Assembly (NCBI GenBank): GCA_965249225.1
Contig: CBDFLT010000009.1
Span: forward strand, 744,001 to 808,000
Reading direction: 5' to 3'
Source of the DNA: CBDFLT01 sp965249225
Lineage (GTDB): Bacteria > Chloroflexota > Dehalococcoidia > Lucifugimonadales > G963668185
Length of the DNA: 64,000 bases
The first letter of the stretch is position 1. Each line of letters begins with the position of its first letter. A program made the position numbers and the translations under genes. Positions 42,797 to 51,484 of the stretch are shown piece by piece. The notes beneath the pieces were generated by a model. It ran no database searches, was not told the DNA's origin, and saw only the letters and a program-made list of their open reading frames with translations.

Positions 42797-43645
42797 ATGG
42801 GAACTCGCCTAGAAGGCAAGGTTGCGGTCGTCACGGGCGCCGGTGGAGGTGTGGGGCGTGGTATCGCTCTTCTCCTGGCCGACGAGGGCGCCTCGGTGGT
42901 CGTCAACGATCTGGGTTGCGACGTGTACGGCACCAGCCCCTCTCATGAGCCCGCCGACCGGGTGGTGGAAGAGATCAGATCGCGTGGCGGCAACGCGATA
43001 GCCAACTACGAAGACGTCGCACTCATGGAAGGCGGCGAACGCGCGGTGAATACCGCTCTGGACACCTACGGCCGGCTTGATGTCCTGGTCAACAGCGTGG
43101 CCATCATCAAAGACCGGATGATCCACAAGATGACTCCAGACGACTTCGACCTGGTAGTACGCAACAACTTGAGGGGAACGTTTTGCCCAACCAAGCACGC
43201 GTGCGCTCTGTTCCGCCAGCAGCGGAGCGGGCGGATAGTGAACATGTCCTCGGACGCCGGCCTCGGTGAGATAGGTCGCTCAAACTATGCGGCCGCGTCG
43301 GAGGGCGTTATCGGGTTCACACGTACGGTCGCCAGGGACATGGGCGGGTACGGCGTGACGTGCAACGCCATCTCGCCCATGGTGAAGACACGGCTATTCC
43401 CCGAGACGGCGGACGAGTGGACGGAGCCCGGCGTCGACGACGACCCCGACGACGCGGCGCCGCTGGCGGTGTACCTCTGCACCGGCGCCTCCCCCAACAT
43501 AAACGGGTATGTGTTCGGCGTGCGGAGAGGCAGCATCTTCCTGTACTCCAACCCCCGCATCGAGCGCAGCATTCACAAGTGGGGCAACTTCTCCATGGAC
43601 GAGATGGACGCGCTAGTGCCCAACATGATAGGGGACGGCCTCTAG
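42797..43645 (+). CDS. SDR family protein with altered catalytic lysine
   Basis: 282 residues. The Rossmann motif TGAGGGVGRG, NSVA and the catalytic Ser (NMSSDAG) are present. The active-site tetrad reads Y-A-A-A-S instead of YxxxK: TCG at the lysine codon. The longer C-terminal part (EWTEPGVDDDP, IHKWGNFSMDEMDALVP) resembles fatty-acid or multifunctional-enzyme-type hydroxyacyl dehydrogenases. It is a tandem paralogue of the next gene, which keeps the lysine, so this may be a structural or regulatory partner. Confidence 0.85.
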   Translation: MGTRLEGKVAVVTGAGGGVGRGIALLLADEGASVVVNDLGCDVYGTSPSHEPADRVVEEIRSRGGNAIANYEDVALMEGGERAVNTALDTYGRLDVLVNSVAIIKDRMIHKMTPDDFDLVVRNNLRGTFCPTKHACALFRQQRSGRIVNMSSDAGLGEIGRSNYAAASEGVIGFTRTVARDMGGYGVTCNAISPMVKTRLFPETADEWTEPGVDDDPDDAAPLAVYLCTGASPNINGYVFGVRRGSIFLYSNPRIERSIHKWGNFSMDEMDALVPNMIGDGL

Positions 43646-43683
43646 CGCATCATTAGACGGGACCAGGAGACAAACAAGGGGAA

Positions 43684-44595
43684 ATGGGCAACAGACTTGC
43701 GGGACGTGCAGCGATTGTTACGGGTGCTGGGCGTGGAATAGGCCGGGCTGTGGCAACACTGCTGGCGAAAGAGGGGGCGTCGGTCGTCGTTAACGACCTC
43801 GGCGGTGGCGTCGACGGGACCGGCTCCTCCATCGCTCCCGCGGACCAGGTGGCCCAGGAGATTCGAGATTTCGGCGGCACGGCGGTCGCCTCCTACGACT
43901 CAGTGGCGGAGTATGAGTCTGCAGGCAGCATAGTCCAGTCGGCCATGGACAACTTCGGCCGTCTCGACATCCTGTGCAACGCCGCCGGAATCCTACGGGA
44001 CAGAATGGTCTTCAACATGACGGAGGACGAGTGGGACGGTGTTCTCACGGTCCACCTGTACGGGGCGTTCAACATTGTCCGCAACGCCATTCCCCACATG
44101 ATGAGGCAGCGATACGGTCGGACCGTGCTCTTCTCCTCGATCTCAGCGCTGGGCTCAATCGGGCAGAGCAACTACTCCGCCGCCAAGGAGGGCGTGGTGG
44201 GTATGACGCGCGCCCTAGCGAGCGAGCTTGCGGGCTGCGGCGTAACCGTTAACGCCGTTTATCCTGGAGGCAGCACCAGGATGACCGCAACGGTGCCTGA
44301 AAACATCCGCCACGTTTGGGAGTGGAGCCCCTCAGTGGTGGGTCCAGAGGAGGCGGAGGACCCTGAAAACAACGCCCCTAAGGTGGTCTATTTGTGTACC
44401 GAGGCCGCCGGAAACATCACCGGTCAGGTGATAGGCACCAGGGGGTGGGCGATGTCGCTGTATTCGCCGCGGCACGTGACCAAGAGCATTCACAAGAACG
44501 GACGATGGACTTTGGACGAGCTCGACCGGCTGGTCCCCATATCGCTGGCCAGCGAGCTTGTAAACCCCGCTCCTCCCCAGGAACAGCGGCAGTAG
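43684..44595 (+). CDS. SDR family oxidoreductase
   Basis: 303-residue short-chain dehydrogenase with TGAGRGIGRA, NAAG and the complete S-Y-K set (SSISALGSIGQSNYSAAKEG). Similar in length and C-terminal sequence (SIHKNGRWTLDELDRLVP) to the gene before it. Probably acts on a hydroxyacyl or ketone substrate with NAD(P). The pair lies 38 bp apart. Confidence 0.9.
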   Translation: MGNRLAGRAAIVTGAGRGIGRAVATLLAKEGASVVVNDLGGGVDGTGSSIAPADQVAQEIRDFGGTAVASYDSVAEYESAGSIVQSAMDNFGRLDILCNAAGILRDRMVFNMTEDEWDGVLTVHLYGAFNIVRNAIPHMMRQRYGRTVLFSSISALGSIGQSNYSAAKEGVVGMTRALASELAGCGVTVNAVYPGGSTRMTATVPENIRHVWEWSPSVVGPEEAEDPENNAPKVVYLCTEAAGNITGQVIGTRGWAMSLYSPRHVTKSIHKNGRWTLDELDRLVPISLASELVNPAPPQEQRQ

Positions 44596-44736
44596 CAGCG
44601 TAGAGTGCGATACCCATGACCCGTAGAGCCTCGTAGGCAACAGGGGTTTCTCTTCGGCTTGAACCGCTTATGGCGAGATGCTCACATCCTGTGCTTTCCC
44701 GCTATGCGAGCCTATGATAAACTTGGCTCGAACCCT

Positions 44737-44819
44737 CCAAACCCAGAGGCGGCGCAGTTAGCGCAACCGGGAGCCAAGGAGCGGGCCACGCGGTAGGCCG
44801 CTTTGGAGCTCGGGTTTGG
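44737..44819 (+). ncRNA. Candidate structured RNA
   Basis: An outer stem (CCAAACCC...GGGTTTGG, extended by GAG/CTC) closes two inner hairpins: GCGC-AGTTA-GCGC, and GCGGGCC/GGCCGC around ACGCGGTA. The 83-nt unit lies in the gap between the SDR and cvpA genes. I could not match it to tRNA, SRP RNA or a common riboswitch. It may be a cis element of cvpA or a fold without function. Confidence 0.35.
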
Positions 44820-44877
44820 CGGGTATTTTGTCAGTTTGAGGGGTCACGGCCTCAGACGATAAGTCCTGGAACGACGA

Positions 44878-45504
44878 ATGAACTGGTTTGACATCGTAAT
44901 CATAGTTATTCTGGTGTTGGGCGCTTTGAGCGGGATGAGGGAAGGGCTCATCGGGGCGGTGTTCACTGGCGCCGGGGTATATATCGGGTGGCTGCTGGCA
45001 GGCCAGTACAGCGGTGACCTGGGAGAGTTGTTCGAAGATTCGGTAAGTAACGACACGATCGTAACGGTCATATCCTACGCGATAATAATAATAGCGGCGG
45101 TGGTCGTGGCCAGGATCGCGGTGAAGTTCGTGCGCCCGGCTTTGACGCTGCTGACCCTCGGACTCGCGGGGATGGTCGACAAGCTCGGTGGGCTCGCTGT
45201 AGGGCTCATCCTTGCCGGCGCGATCTCGGGCGCTCTGATTGCAGGTCTAGCCAGACTCACCTACGATCTCGAGATTCCGGAGATTCCCACCGAGGGGGCT
45301 GTCGGCCAGCTTACCGAAAAGTTACCAGACGTGCAGGAAGTGAGGGATGGGCTCGAGAACGCCCTTGTCGACTCGGCCCTGGTGTCCGTCTTTATAGACA
45401 TCGCCGACGGTATTCCTGGCAACACGCTGGGCTTGATTCCAGGCGATTTCGAGGCGACATTAGATTTACTGGAACAGAAGATAGACGAGGAGGACTCGTC
45501 TTGA
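44878..45504 (+). CDS. CvpA family membrane protein
   Basis: 208 residues with four membrane spans and the CvpA start MNWFDIVIIVILVLGALSG followed by REGLIGAVF. The family is named for colicin V production and is linked to envelope stress. The soluble C-terminal part is about 80 residues. Confidence 0.85.
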   Translation: MNWFDIVIIVILVLGALSGMREGLIGAVFTGAGVYIGWLLAGQYSGDLGELFEDSVSNDTIVTVISYAIIIIAAVVVARIAVKFVRPALTLLTLGLAGMVDKLGGLAVGLILAGAISGALIAGLARLTYDLEIPEIPTEGAVGQLTEKLPDVQEVRDGLENALVDSALVSVFIDIADGIPGNTLGLIPGDFEATLDLLEQKIDEEDSS

Positions 45505-45522
45505 GCTGTATATACTGAGACG

Positions 45523-46032
45523 ATGTTTATCAACTCGCCCGTTCTGGTGCTGAACCAGAATTACCAGCCTCTGAACATCTGCAACGCCAAGCGCGCATTA
45601 GTCCTGATGGATAGGGGGAAGGCTGAGATGTTGAAGGACGGCCGTGGCGAAATTCATAGCGTTTCCCTGGCCTTACCCATACCCTCGGTAATTCGCCTGG
45701 TCTATATGGTAAAGCGCCCCTTTGTTCAGAGGAAGCTCTCGCGGCGCGCGGTGTTCGCCAGAGATGGCTTCCACTGCCAGTATTGCAGCAAAAAAACCCG
45801 GGAGCTTACCCTCGACCATGTCATGCCCCGCTCGAAGGGAGGGCCCCATATTTGGGAGAACGTGGTAAGCGCCTGCATACCCTGCAACCACCGCAAGGCG
45901 GGGCAGACGCTCAAAGGAGCCGACATGCGCCTGCGCCGCGAGCCCAAGGCGCCCCGCCCCAACCCCTACTACCTGTTCGACTTTCGCCCCATCCTAGAAG
46001 ACTGGCGCCAGTTCATCCCCTGGATGGAGTAG
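45523..46032 (+). CDS. HNH endonuclease family protein
   Basis: 169 residues. N-terminal segment VLVLNQNYQPLNICNAKRAL, then a zinc-bound HNH core: CQYC...LTLDHVMPRSKGG...ENVVSACIPCNHRKA. This chromosomal single-copy type is widespread in Cyanobacteria and Chloroflexota, distinct from the tandem HNH genes of the island. Role unknown, perhaps DNA repair. Confidence 0.9.
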   Translation: MFINSPVLVLNQNYQPLNICNAKRALVLMDRGKAEMLKDGRGEIHSVSLALPIPSVIRLVYMVKRPFVQRKLSRRAVFARDGFHCQYCSKKTRELTLDHVMPRSKGGPHIWENVVSACIPCNHRKAGQTLKGADMRLRREPKAPRPNPYYLFDFRPILEDWRQFIPWME

Positions 46033-46165
46033 AAGCGGTCTTTAAGAAGCCCCCATGGGGTCGCCTCAGGCGGATTGCTCCCAACGCCAAGGTGGTTGCT
46101 TCACCCATGTATCCGGGCAAGCAGGTAGATCAAAAGCGCATGAAGCCGACGCGGCCGGACTACCG

Positions 46166-46375
46166 CTAGGCGTCTTCAACCTTGCGCAGCACTGGGCTCA
46201 TAGGCCCGCGAAGGTCGGAGTAAAGCACCTGGGCGGGCGCAATGGCAACCTGTCCCTCTTTGGGTCCGTCCTCCGTTTCCACCACGACCCGCGCGCCGAC
46301 CTCCAGCTCTAGACCCGCCGAGTCGAAGTAATACACCCGGTCCGCCGGCTTGAATCTGACTCCCACGATGCTCAA
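46166..46375 (-). CDS. PSP1-like protein, short (N-terminal half only)
   Basis: 69 residues with the PSP1 (RicT/YaaT) start: VGVRFKPADRVYYFDSAGLELEVGARVVVET cut here to its blocks VGVRFKPA and YYFDSAGLELEVG. The family usually has 250 or so residues with a cysteine-containing PSP1 C-terminal domain; here a TAG follows LRKVEDA. It lies downstream of holB as yaaT often does. Possibly a truncated gene. Confidence 0.6.
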   Translation of the reverse strand: MSIVGVRFKPADRVYYFDSAGLELEVGARVVVETEDGPKEGQVAIAPAQVLYSDLRGPMSPVLRKVEDA

Positions 46376-46588
46376 TTGAGCTCCGTCCTCTAAAAGATTG
46401 TTCCATCCCGCCGGAACTGCTATCTGGCAGGGGTAGGGCTCAAGGTTCCTGGCAAGATTGGGTAGCCCTGAGAGCTATCTCATAACGCCTATTGGCGTTC
46501 AGACGAATACCCCACCCCGAGGTGATTATTCCCACCCACCCACCCCGGACTGGGTCCCAATGCACCCCACCCTACTGGCGAGGCCATT

Positions 46589-47614
46589 TTAAGATCGCAC
46601 CCGGCCTGTATTCGGACGCGGGAGCCTGAGCATAAGGTCTTCCAGCGCCAGGCGAGGGATGACGTTGTGGTCCAGATTGTACAAGGCAGCGTCTATATCT
46701 TCGATGGCGCCGGCCATCTGCACCGAAGACAGGTCGTTGGACACGGACTTTAGGCTGCCTTCCATCGAGAGGTTGGTTACGAACTCAGGCAGGCCCTCAC
46801 TGACCAGGAGCACGTCCCGCCACCACTCCAACCAAAGGGTCAATGTCTGACGCGCGGCCTCTCGATCACGCGCGGCCACCGCCGCCAGGTCGCCCGCGTA
46901 GTCGAACCGCTCCGCCAGCGTACCACGTACCGCGCCCTCGACCTCCCGCAGTCCCGCCTCGTGCTGATCAAGTAAGTCGGATCGGGTAGCGGCCTGTACG
47001 GCCCATCCGGGCCTACCCCCGGAAAGGCGGGCTATCTCCTCTGCTTTACCATGTTCCACGCCATAGTCACTCTCCAGCAGCCGCGAGACCACCGCCCGGG
47101 GCAGGGGCCGGAGCTCCAGAAGCTGGCATCTCGAAACGATGGTGGGCAGCAGGTCGGACGCGTCCGAAGCCAGCAGCACCAGCACCACCTGGTCGGGGGG
47201 CTCCTCCAGCGTCTTCAAGAGGCTGTTGGCCGCGGCCTCGCTGAGCTTATCGACGCCATCGAAGATGAACACCCGGTAGCTGCCCTCATAGGGCCTGAGG
47301 CTCGCTTCGCGCTGGACCTGGCGTATCTGATCGATACCTATGAGGACACGGCTTCGGTCTCCGTCGGGGCGCTGCTCGACGGCGATGACCTGTACGTCGG
47401 CGTGCACGGCACGGGTAATACGGCTGCACTGCTCGCACCGGCCGCACGGTCTGTCATCTCCCACGCAGTTCAGTACACAAGCCAAGTCCAGGGCCAGGGT
47501 CATCTTGCCGACGTGGCGCGGCCCGGTCAGAAGATATGCGTGGGAGACCCGGCCCTCGCCGAAGCTGCGTTTCAAAATGTTGACGGCTTTAGCATGGCCG
47601 ACGGTGTTCCACAT
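46589..47614 (-). CDS. holB: DNA polymerase III delta' subunit
   Basis: 341 residues of the clamp loader. AAA+ fold with a zinc module CVGDDRPCGRCEQC, SLLKTLEEPP and SRCQLLEL. The Walker A-like loop reads GPRHVGKM, with Met where Thr or Ser normally follows the Lys, as expected for a non-ATPase clamp-loader subunit. No tmk precedes it here. Confidence 0.92.
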   Translation of the reverse strand: MWNTVGHAKAVNILKRSFGEGRVSHAYLLTGPRHVGKMTLALDLACVLNCVGDDRPCGRCEQCSRITRAVHADVQVIAVEQRPDGDRSRVLIGIDQIRQVQREASLRPYEGSYRVFIFDGVDKLSEAAANSLLKTLEEPPDQVVLVLLASDASDLLPTIVSRCQLLELRPLPRAVVSRLLESDYGVEHGKAEEIARLSGGRPGWAVQAATRSDLLDQHEAGLREVEGAVRGTLAERFDYAGDLAAVAARDREAARQTLTLWLEWWRDVLLVSEGLPEFVTNLSMEGSLKSVSNDLSSVQMAGAIEDIDAALYNLDHNVIPRLALEDLMLRLPRPNTGRVRS

Positions 47615-47922
47615 GCGCCGTATTCCCTGTGTTTAAGGTCGTCTCGGGCCCAAGACATCAAACCGGTCCCTATCCAAGACTCGGCGGCGTGAGGAGGAAC
47701 AGAGCCGGTTAACCCCCTCTCATGTTATGGCGCAGCCGCCCGACAATCAACCCGCCTTCCGCGGCCGGGTCGTCTCCCAGGACCCTCACTCAAGCCGGGA
47801 CCATTGCGCAACCAACTGAGAATCCACCACCCCTGGCTGGAGCCTCGAGTTCGGGATAGAATGGGTAGAATGGCCCACAATGCGGTGGCGCCAACTCCGG
47901 TAGCTCAGATTCAGGAGCCATA
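47615..47922. other. Intergenic region holB/lysA
   Basis: 308 bp without a supported gene. A TAGAAT at about 47867 may be the -10 of lysA; no clear -35. Nothing else seen. Confidence 0.4.
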
Positions 47923-49236
47923 ATGACCTTCAGCAACGCCAGCCTGTTTCCGATGGCGACGGATGTATCGGACAACGGACACCTGACCGTAGGCGGGTGC
48001 GATGTCGTCGACCTGGCTTCGGAGTTCGGCACACCCTTGTACGTCTTCGACGAGGCGACAATTCGAGGAATGTGCCGGGAGTTTGTGACGCGATTTTCCA
48101 CCCGCTATCCCAGTACCAGGGTGCTGTACGCGTGCAAGGCCTTCACAAACCCCACAATTGTCAGGCTGGTCGGAGAGGAGGGCCTCGGAATCGACGTGGT
48201 CTCAGGAGGAGAGTTGGCCGTAGCCCAGGCGACGGACTTTCCATCCGCGCTCATCTACTTTCACGGAAACAACAAGACGCGCGACGAGCTGGAGATGGCC
48301 CTGGACTATGGTGTCGGGCGCATCGTGGTGGACAATTTCCACGAGCTCAGTATGCTGAACGAGATGGCCAGCAGCAGAAGCGCGACCCAGGACATCATGC
48401 TGCGGCTGTCCCCCAGCGTTGACCCGCACACCCACACTCACACCACTACCGGCATCCTGGACACTAAATTCGGCTTCTCCATCGAGACGGGCCACGCAGA
48501 GCAGGCCGTTCGCGACGCCCTGCGTTCATCCAACTTAAACCTTATCGGGGTCCATTTCCACCTGGGATCACCCATATTCGAGTTGGAGCCGTACTCCATA
48601 GCCATCGACGTGGTGACGACCTTCCTGAGCCGGTTCAAGGGTGAGGGTCTCGACCTCCGGGAGTTCAGCCCGGGCGGCGGATTTGCCATCGGCTACGTGA
48701 GAGAGGAGCCCCCGCCGCCGGTCGAGGCATATGCCGAGGTAATCACTTCGTCACTTAAGGACCGATGCGCCGACCTGGGGCTTGGGGAGCCAACGCTGGT
48801 CATCGAGCCGGGCCGCTCTATAGTGGGGCGGGCCGGCGTGGCGCTCTACACGGTCGGCTCCATTAAGGATATACCCACTGTGCGCAAGTACGTCTCGCTC
48901 GACGGGGGCATGGGCGACAACATACGTCCAGCCCTGTACGGCTCTCGCTACGAGGCCGTAGTGGCCAGCCGGATGTCGGACCCGCCGGAAGAAACCGTGA
49001 CTCTGGCGGGCAAGTTCTGCGAGTCGGGCGACGTGATGATCAAGGACATCGAGCTTCCGGTTGTGGAGCCAGGGGACGTGATCGCCATTCCTTCGTCGGG
49101 CGCCTACGCGCCGTCCATGGCCAGCAACTACAACATGAATCCAAGGCCTGCCATCGTGAAGGTAGAGGGAGGCAACGCCCGGCTGATCCGGCGCCGCGAG
49201 ACGTACCAGGACCAGATGCTGTGCGACTTGCTCTAG
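47923..49236 (+). CDS. lysA: Diaminopimelate decarboxylase
   Basis: PLP enzyme making lysine from meso-DAP; 437 residues. PLP lysine in YACKAF (about residue 70), the HFHLGSP segment, SPGGGF, EPGRS and the C-terminal CESGD and AGAYAPSM-like (SGAYAPSMASNYN) active-site blocks. The start at 47923 is ATG. Confidence 0.95.
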   Translation: MTFSNASLFPMATDVSDNGHLTVGGCDVVDLASEFGTPLYVFDEATIRGMCREFVTRFSTRYPSTRVLYACKAFTNPTIVRLVGEEGLGIDVVSGGELAVAQATDFPSALIYFHGNNKTRDELEMALDYGVGRIVVDNFHELSMLNEMASSRSATQDIMLRLSPSVDPHTHTHTTTGILDTKFGFSIETGHAEQAVRDALRSSNLNLIGVHFHLGSPIFELEPYSIAIDVVTTFLSRFKGEGLDLREFSPGGGFAIGYVREEPPPPVEAYAEVITSSLKDRCADLGLGEPTLVIEPGRSIVGRAGVALYTVGSIKDIPTVRKYVSLDGGMGDNIRPALYGSRYEAVVASRMSDPPEETVTLAGKFCESGDVMIKDIELPVVEPGDVIAIPSSGAYAPSMASNYNMNPRPAIVKVEGGNARLIRRRETYQDQMLCDLL

Positions 49237-49285
49237 CGGCCAACGGGACCGCCCAGCAACGCGGTGAGCTGCGCTGGGATCAAGC

Positions 49286-49960
49286 CTAATCCCCGGTAAC
49301 CCCGGATGAGCCAAGCCGAATTACCGGAAAGTTGACGACCGGCGTGATCTCCGTCGGAGTGATCCTCACTAACCGGAGGGCGGGGGTGCCGGACACGGTG
49401 ATCTCGATAGAGAAACGTGTGGCCGGACCTAAAGGTGTGCTCAAGTTATCCAGAGGGATGTCGATCTCTACCGTCTCGCCGGTGTCGACGTCGGGGCCGT
49501 CGCCGGTTAACCATTCGGCCGTCCAGGACGTGGAACTGAACACGTCGTCAGGGTCCTTGTAGGTAACGGTGGCTACATTGTCGCCCGAGGTGGCCAGGCT
49601 CACCCCCACCGCACCACTCTGGGAGGTAGCGCCCACGTGAAACCTTACGCTCTGTATAGTGGCGGTTTCGGTGTCCCCTATCCCTATAACCAGACCGCGG
49701 AGCACCAACCGCACGGGCCTGTCCGGCAAGCCGCTAAGAACGGCTCCGACGCTCTGTTTCGAGCTGAGCAACCCCGTGTTGACGACCACTGCTGCAAAGG
49801 CCACGAAGGCTGCCGCGAAGCCGATAAAGATGACCGCGGAATCAACCTGGGAGAGGCCGCGCTGGTCTCTCAAAAGGTCTTTGGGGGGACTGGAGGTCCT
49901 GATGAGGGACCTGAATAAGGAGCCTTTTTCGTTCTTCAGGGGTTTCAGGGGAAGCTTCAC
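49286..49960 (-). CDS. Archaellin-like protein with class III signal peptide
   Basis: 224 residues. A leader ends in DQRG, followed by LSQVDSAVIFIGFAAAFVAF, a hydrophobic stretch with N-terminal placement as in archaellins and type IV pilins, then VNTGLLSSKQ. The remaining ~160 residues are beta-rich. Cleavage after Gly would be by a prepilin-type peptidase. Chloroflexota are known to contain archaellum genes of archaeal type, so this may be the filament protein. No archaellum motor genes are nearby. Confidence 0.65.
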   Translation of the reverse strand: MKLPLKPLKNEKGSLFRSLIRTSSPPKDLLRDQRGLSQVDSAVIFIGFAAAFVAFAAVVVNTGLLSSKQSVGAVLSGLPDRPVRLVLRGLVIGIGDTETATIQSVRFHVGATSQSGAVGVSLATSGDNVATVTYKDPDDVFSSTSWTAEWLTGDGPDVDTGETVEIDIPLDNLSTPLGPATRFSIEITVSGTPALRLVRITPTEITPVVNFPVIRLGSSGVTGD

Positions 49961-50024
49961 ATTTCAGCTTGGTGCCACCTAGATTCGATACCCCATCCGG
50001 CTTCCTAAAAATACTTGAGGCTCT

Positions 50025-51362
50025 ATGCCCTGTCAATCCTCATCCACGAACCAAGCAAGCGGCAACGTCGCGGCTGGCCAATGCGTGGAACCTCCCAACG
50101 CCCGCCTTCGGACACCGAATCCCTGCCATGTAATTTTGTTTGCCGGAGCTGTTTTGTTGCTGACGTTGGCCGCATGCGCCTCTGACGGCACGTCGACCCC
50201 TCCACAGCCAGGCGACACCACCGCGCTCCCACCTGACGTCACCGTGATTCCGGCCTCTTCACCGGATGCCGGGCGGCAGGCCTCTCTAGTGCCTCTGACC
50301 GAGATGCAAATCGAGGAGGCTTTCCCTGGCCTGTCGTTCCCCGAGATAGTGTACCTTACCCACCCGGACGACGATACCAACCGGCTGTTCGTGGTGTTCC
50401 CCAACGAGAGGGGTGTCGAGTCGGCGGGAACTTTCCTTGATATTAGAAACCGAGTCAACGATCGGGGGAGCGAGGAGGGGCTGCTGGGTCTGACGTTCGA
50501 TCCCGATTTCAGTGACAACGGCCACTTTTACGTCTATTACTCAGCATCGGACCCGCGTCGGTCCGTACTCTCCAAATTCTCCACGAATGCATCGGACCCG
50601 AACCTGGCCGATCCCGACAGCGAGAGGGTTATTCTCCAGGTCGGTCAACCCTTCGCCAACCACAACGGCGGGCAGGTACTCTTCGGCCCCGACGGTTATC
50701 TGTATGTCGGACTGGGCGATGGCGGCAGCGGTGGCGACCCCAGCGGCAACGGCCAGAACCGCTCGACTCTTCTAGGGGCTATCCTACGTATCGATATCCA
50801 CAGTGTCGCCTCCGGCGACGCCTACTCGATACCACCGGACAACCCGTTCGTGGGCGCCGACGGCGTGCGCGAGGAGATCTTTGCCTACGGACTCCGCAAT
50901 CCCTGGCGATTCAGCTTCGACCGCGAGACCGGCGTGCTCTGGGCAGCCGACGTGGGCCAGAACGAGTTCGAAGAGATCGACATCATCAAGGCCGGCCTTA
51001 ACTATGGATGGAACGTGATGGAGGGCTTCCACTGCTTTCCAGGGCGTGACCTAGACTGCGACCAGGTAGGCCTCGCCCTACCGCTGGTGGAGTACGATCA
51101 CTCCCAGGGGTGTTCGGTGACCGGCGGCTACGTTTATCGCGGCTCACGCCTGCCCTCTCTGTACGGGTCTTATGTCTATGGTGACTTCTGCAGTGGAAAA
51201 ACCTGGGCGTTGAGTTACGATGGCGTCCGTGTGACCGAGCACATCGAGCTCGCGGGCACGCGCCTCGACATATCCTCATTCGGGGAAGGCCCGACCGGTG
51301 AGCTGTACATACTGGACTTCGATCCATCGGGGGGCAAGATATACCGGTTCGCACCACCCTAG
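50025..51362 (+). CDS. PQQ-dependent sugar dehydrogenase-like lipoprotein
   Basis: 445 residues. The signal region (VILFAGAVLLLTLAAC) has a lipobox LAAC; the true start may be a Met or other codon nearer to it than ATG 50025. The remainder is a six-bladed propeller of the glucose/sorbosone dehydrogenase family: LLGLTFDPDF, FYVYYS, NHNGGQVLFGPDGYLYVGLGD, AYGLRNPWRFSFD, DVGQNEFEEID and SYVYGDFCSGK. An extracytoplasmic sugar dehydrogenase is inferred. Confidence 0.85.
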   Translation: MPCQSSSTNQASGNVAAGQCVEPPNARLRTPNPCHVILFAGAVLLLTLAACASDGTSTPPQPGDTTALPPDVTVIPASSPDAGRQASLVPLTEMQIEEAFPGLSFPEIVYLTHPDDDTNRLFVVFPNERGVESAGTFLDIRNRVNDRGSEEGLLGLTFDPDFSDNGHFYVYYSASDPRRSVLSKFSTNASDPNLADPDSERVILQVGQPFANHNGGQVLFGPDGYLYVGLGDGGSGGDPSGNGQNRSTLLGAILRIDIHSVASGDAYSIPPDNPFVGADGVREEIFAYGLRNPWRFSFDRETGVLWAADVGQNEFEEIDIIKAGLNYGWNVMEGFHCFPGRDLDCDQVGLALPLVEYDHSQGCSVTGGYVYRGSRLPSLYGSYVYGDFCSGKTWALSYDGVRVTEHIELAGTRLDISSFGEGPTGELYILDFDPSGGKIYRFAPP

Positions 51363-51484
51363 AAGCAGCTTTACACAGAGTCATATGATCAAGGTGGTAT
51401 ACACTTAGATTGCGTTCCGGGGGATTAATCTCCCTTGGCATGGGCGAAGCCGCACCCCCAGAGTCCGCCCTTTGGAGCGATGCC

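Noticed and set aside
44720..44740. GGTTCGAGC (minus strand) as a tRNA T-loop, possibly tRNA-Sec
   Set aside because: No pairing T-stem and no UCA anticodon loop in the expected place.
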